This document shows positions 5,713 to 6,687 of a DNA stretch of 6,687 nucleotides, one piece after another. A model generated the notes under the pieces. That model ran no database searches. It had not been told where the DNA came from and was given only the letters and a program-made list of their open reading frames with translations. The stretch's first letter is position 1, and each line of letters begins with the position of its first letter. Where the stretch lies: positions 1-6,687 of the forward strand of contig NZ_JAUSCG010000125.1 in NCBI RefSeq assembly GCF_030651615.1, read 5' to 3'. The position numbers and the translations under genes were made by a program. This stretch comes from Methanocalculus sp. GTDB lineage: Archaea; Halobacteriota; Methanomicrobia; Methanomicrobiales; Methanocorpusculaceae.

Positions 5713-6473
5713 GCGGTCTTGTGTATGAACGTGTCCATTACAACCTGGAGACGCTCAAACTGACAACGATCAAGGAGATGCTTGACAACAGCCTTGAACA
5801 TGCGGCAAAAGAGGGGAAATCCACTCTGGAGATCCTCGATTACCTTCTTGAATTGGAGGTGAAAAACAAACAGGATCACGCCTTCTCGATCAGGATGAGG
5901 ATGGCCAGTTTCCCGGTTGAGAAGCGGCTTGATGATTTTGATGTGGCGTTCCAACCCTCTCTTGATCCGCTCATAATCAAGGATCTTGCCTCTCTCCGGT
6001 TCATCCATAATGCGGAGAATGTTGTCTTCCTCGGACCACCCGGTGTTGGGAAAACGCATCTCGCAGTAGCACTTGGATGTGAGGCGGTAAAACAGGGATT
6101 CCGCGTATATTATGCGAATGCGTCACAGCTCATTGAACGGCTGATGAAAGCAAATCGGGAGAATAAACTGGAAGAGAAGATCAAGGCGCTCACGAAGTTC
6201 CATCTTCTCATTATCGATGAGATGGGATATCTTCCATTCACCAGTGAAGGGGCCCATTGTTTCTTCCAGTTGATATCCAAGCGGTATGAGAAATCCTCCA
6301 CGATCTTTACCTCGAACAAGTCATTCGGTGAATGGGGCGAGATATTCGGGGATCATGTGATTGCCGCTGCAGTACTGGATCGAATACTCCATCACTGCAC
6401 TACATTGAATATTAAAGGTGATAGCTATCGCCTGAAAGAGCGGCGGCGACAGGGTCTGATCCCCCATGTCTGA
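5709..6473 (+). CDS. istB: IS21-family AAA+ helper ATPase IstB
   Basis: The 254-residue protein is the ATP-dependent partner of IstA; it binds target DNA and promotes strand transfer. An N-terminal helical region (about 10-60) precedes an AAA+ core related to DnaC. Walker A is G109-P-P-G-V-G-K-T116, and Walker B is L-L-I-I-D170-E171, followed by M-G-Y-L-P. A sensor-1-type T-S-N ends at Asn203, a candidate arginine finger is Arg225 (V-L-D-R-I-L), and S-Y-R-L-K-E-R-R closes the domain. Length is normal and the frame is intact. The ATGA overlap with istA, with GAGGTGA four bases before the ATG, points to coupled translation. The stop at 6471-6473 is 34 bases before the right-end repeats. Confidence 0.95.
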   Translation: MSGLVYERVHYNLETLKLTTIKEMLDNSLEHAAKEGKSTLEILDYLLELEVKNKQDHAFSIRMRMASFPVEKRLDDFDVAFQPSLDPLIIKDLASLRFIHNAENVVFLGPPGVGKTHLAVALGCEAVKQGFRVYYANASQLIERLMKANRENKLEEKIKALTKFHLLIIDEMGYLPFTSEGAHCFFQLISKRYEKSSTIFTSNKSFGEWGEIFGDHVIAAAVLDRILHHCTTLNIKGDSYRLKERRRQGLIPHV

Positions 6474-6507
6474 AAGGTTTGTATAACAGAGGATTTATGT
6501 TCTTGAA

Positions 6508-6558
6508 ATGAGCATTTTTATTCCGCCATTTTTGTGCACTTTGATCCCGCCATTTACA
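6508..6558 (-). repeat. IS21 right end with two boxes, inverted relative to the left end
   Basis: On the minus strand, one box reads from 6552 to 6534 (TGGCGGGATCAAAGTGCAC) and a second from 6528 to 6508. The second matches the first left-end box at 17 of 21 positions. The 24-bp period and the offsets from the tip equal those of the left end. The outermost 12 bases match the left tip at 11 positions. Confidence 0.8.
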
Positions 6559-6563
6559 TTAAA
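6559..6563. repeat. Target-site duplication of the IS21 element, right copy
   Basis: TTAAA follows the terminal ACA (6556-6558) and is identical to 4354-4358. Confidence 0.85.
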
Positions 6564-6687
6564 CCCCTATTTCCGGAGAAACACTATTCTGTTGAAGGGA
6601 ACACCCTGCAACAGTTGATATTCATCTCCCGCCCGTTGCTCCATGATACCTGACCAAACGGGTGTTCATCATTCTGATGCTCCTGGT
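6564..6687. other. Right flank of the IS: no gene supported, one hairpin
   Basis: This was joined to the 4255-4353 region before the insertion. No frame has both a start and a convincing protein. A minus frame is open from the right edge to a TAG at 6586-6584 (33 codons), which chance can explain. A hairpin lies at 6589-6614: CTGTTG pairs with CAACAG and AGGG with CCCT, with one A-G mismatch and a four-base AACA loop. It may be a terminator or attenuator, but it has no T tail on either strand. Confidence 0.4.

Larger units (their letters stand above)
4359..6558 (+). mobile_element. Complete IS21-family insertion sequence, 2200 bp
   Basis: The element begins TGTCAATGGCGG and ends with the complement of TGTAAATGGCGG: 11 of 12 terminal bases match, with the TGT...ACA ends typical of the family. 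Each end carries two internal boxes at identical offsets (6 and 30 bases from the tip). It encodes intact istA and istB in the usual order, with no frameshift or internal stop. It is flanked by a perfect TTAAA duplication. Together these indicate an element that inserted fairly recently and may still be mobile. The target was the AT-rich intergenic region upstream of the ferritin-like gene. Confidence 0.93.

Noticed and set aside
6584..6687. Minus-strand partial gene entering from the right edge (33 open codons)
   Set aside because: The length is within chance expectation and the translation shows no recognisable motif.

Overview
The window looks like part of a methanogen genome, most likely order Methanomicrobiales (Euryarchaeota). 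Intergenic stretches carry AT-rich, archaeal TATA-type promoters. A single-domain receiver is followed by a PAS-less histidine kinase whose H-box is of the R-H-[DE]-I-x-N-Q type common in these methanogens. The secreted proteins are also of styles frequent in that group: a DGG(Y/F)-repeat propeller with a C-terminal anchor, and a lipobox protein. This placement comes from recognising protein families by eye, so the genus is not assigned.

Layout. Bases 2-484 (+) hold the C-terminal part of a lipoprotein whose lipobox Cys lies at the window edge. It converges on 607-1998 (-), an exported seven-repeat beta-propeller-like protein with a C-terminal membrane anchor; a hairpin with a T-rich tail lies between them. 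Further right on the minus strand is a two-gene signalling operon: a canonical stand-alone receiver (3656-3255), then a histidine kinase (3239-2070). The kinase has an N-terminal receiver-like domain that has lost its phospho-acceptor Asp and its conserved Lys. Upstream of the operon are a TATA element and a perfect 22-bp palindrome, followed by a small ferritin-like gene (4209-3898, -) that resembles the encapsulated-ferritin family. The promoters of the signalling operon and of the propeller gene share the words CTGTGATAA and ATTAC(C)TGTG at the expected transcription start, suggesting co-regulation.

The right third is a complete, apparently intact IS21-family element of 2200 bp (4359-6558). 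It has istA (DDE transposase) and istB (AAA+ helper ATPase) overlapping by ATGA, duplicated 24-bp-period binding boxes at both ends, and a perfect 5-bp target duplication, TTAAA. It sits about 80 bp upstream of the ferritin-like gene's TATA box, with istA pointing away from that gene.

How the genes may work together: the receiver and kinase probably form one signalling unit with several outputs, and the propeller protein may belong to the same regulon. The ferritin-like protein is probably an independent iron-handling gene. I see no CRISPR array, tRNA, rRNA or defence cassette. The best candidates for something not routinely described are the pseudo-receiver kinase, the shared promoter element and the 22-bp palindrome.
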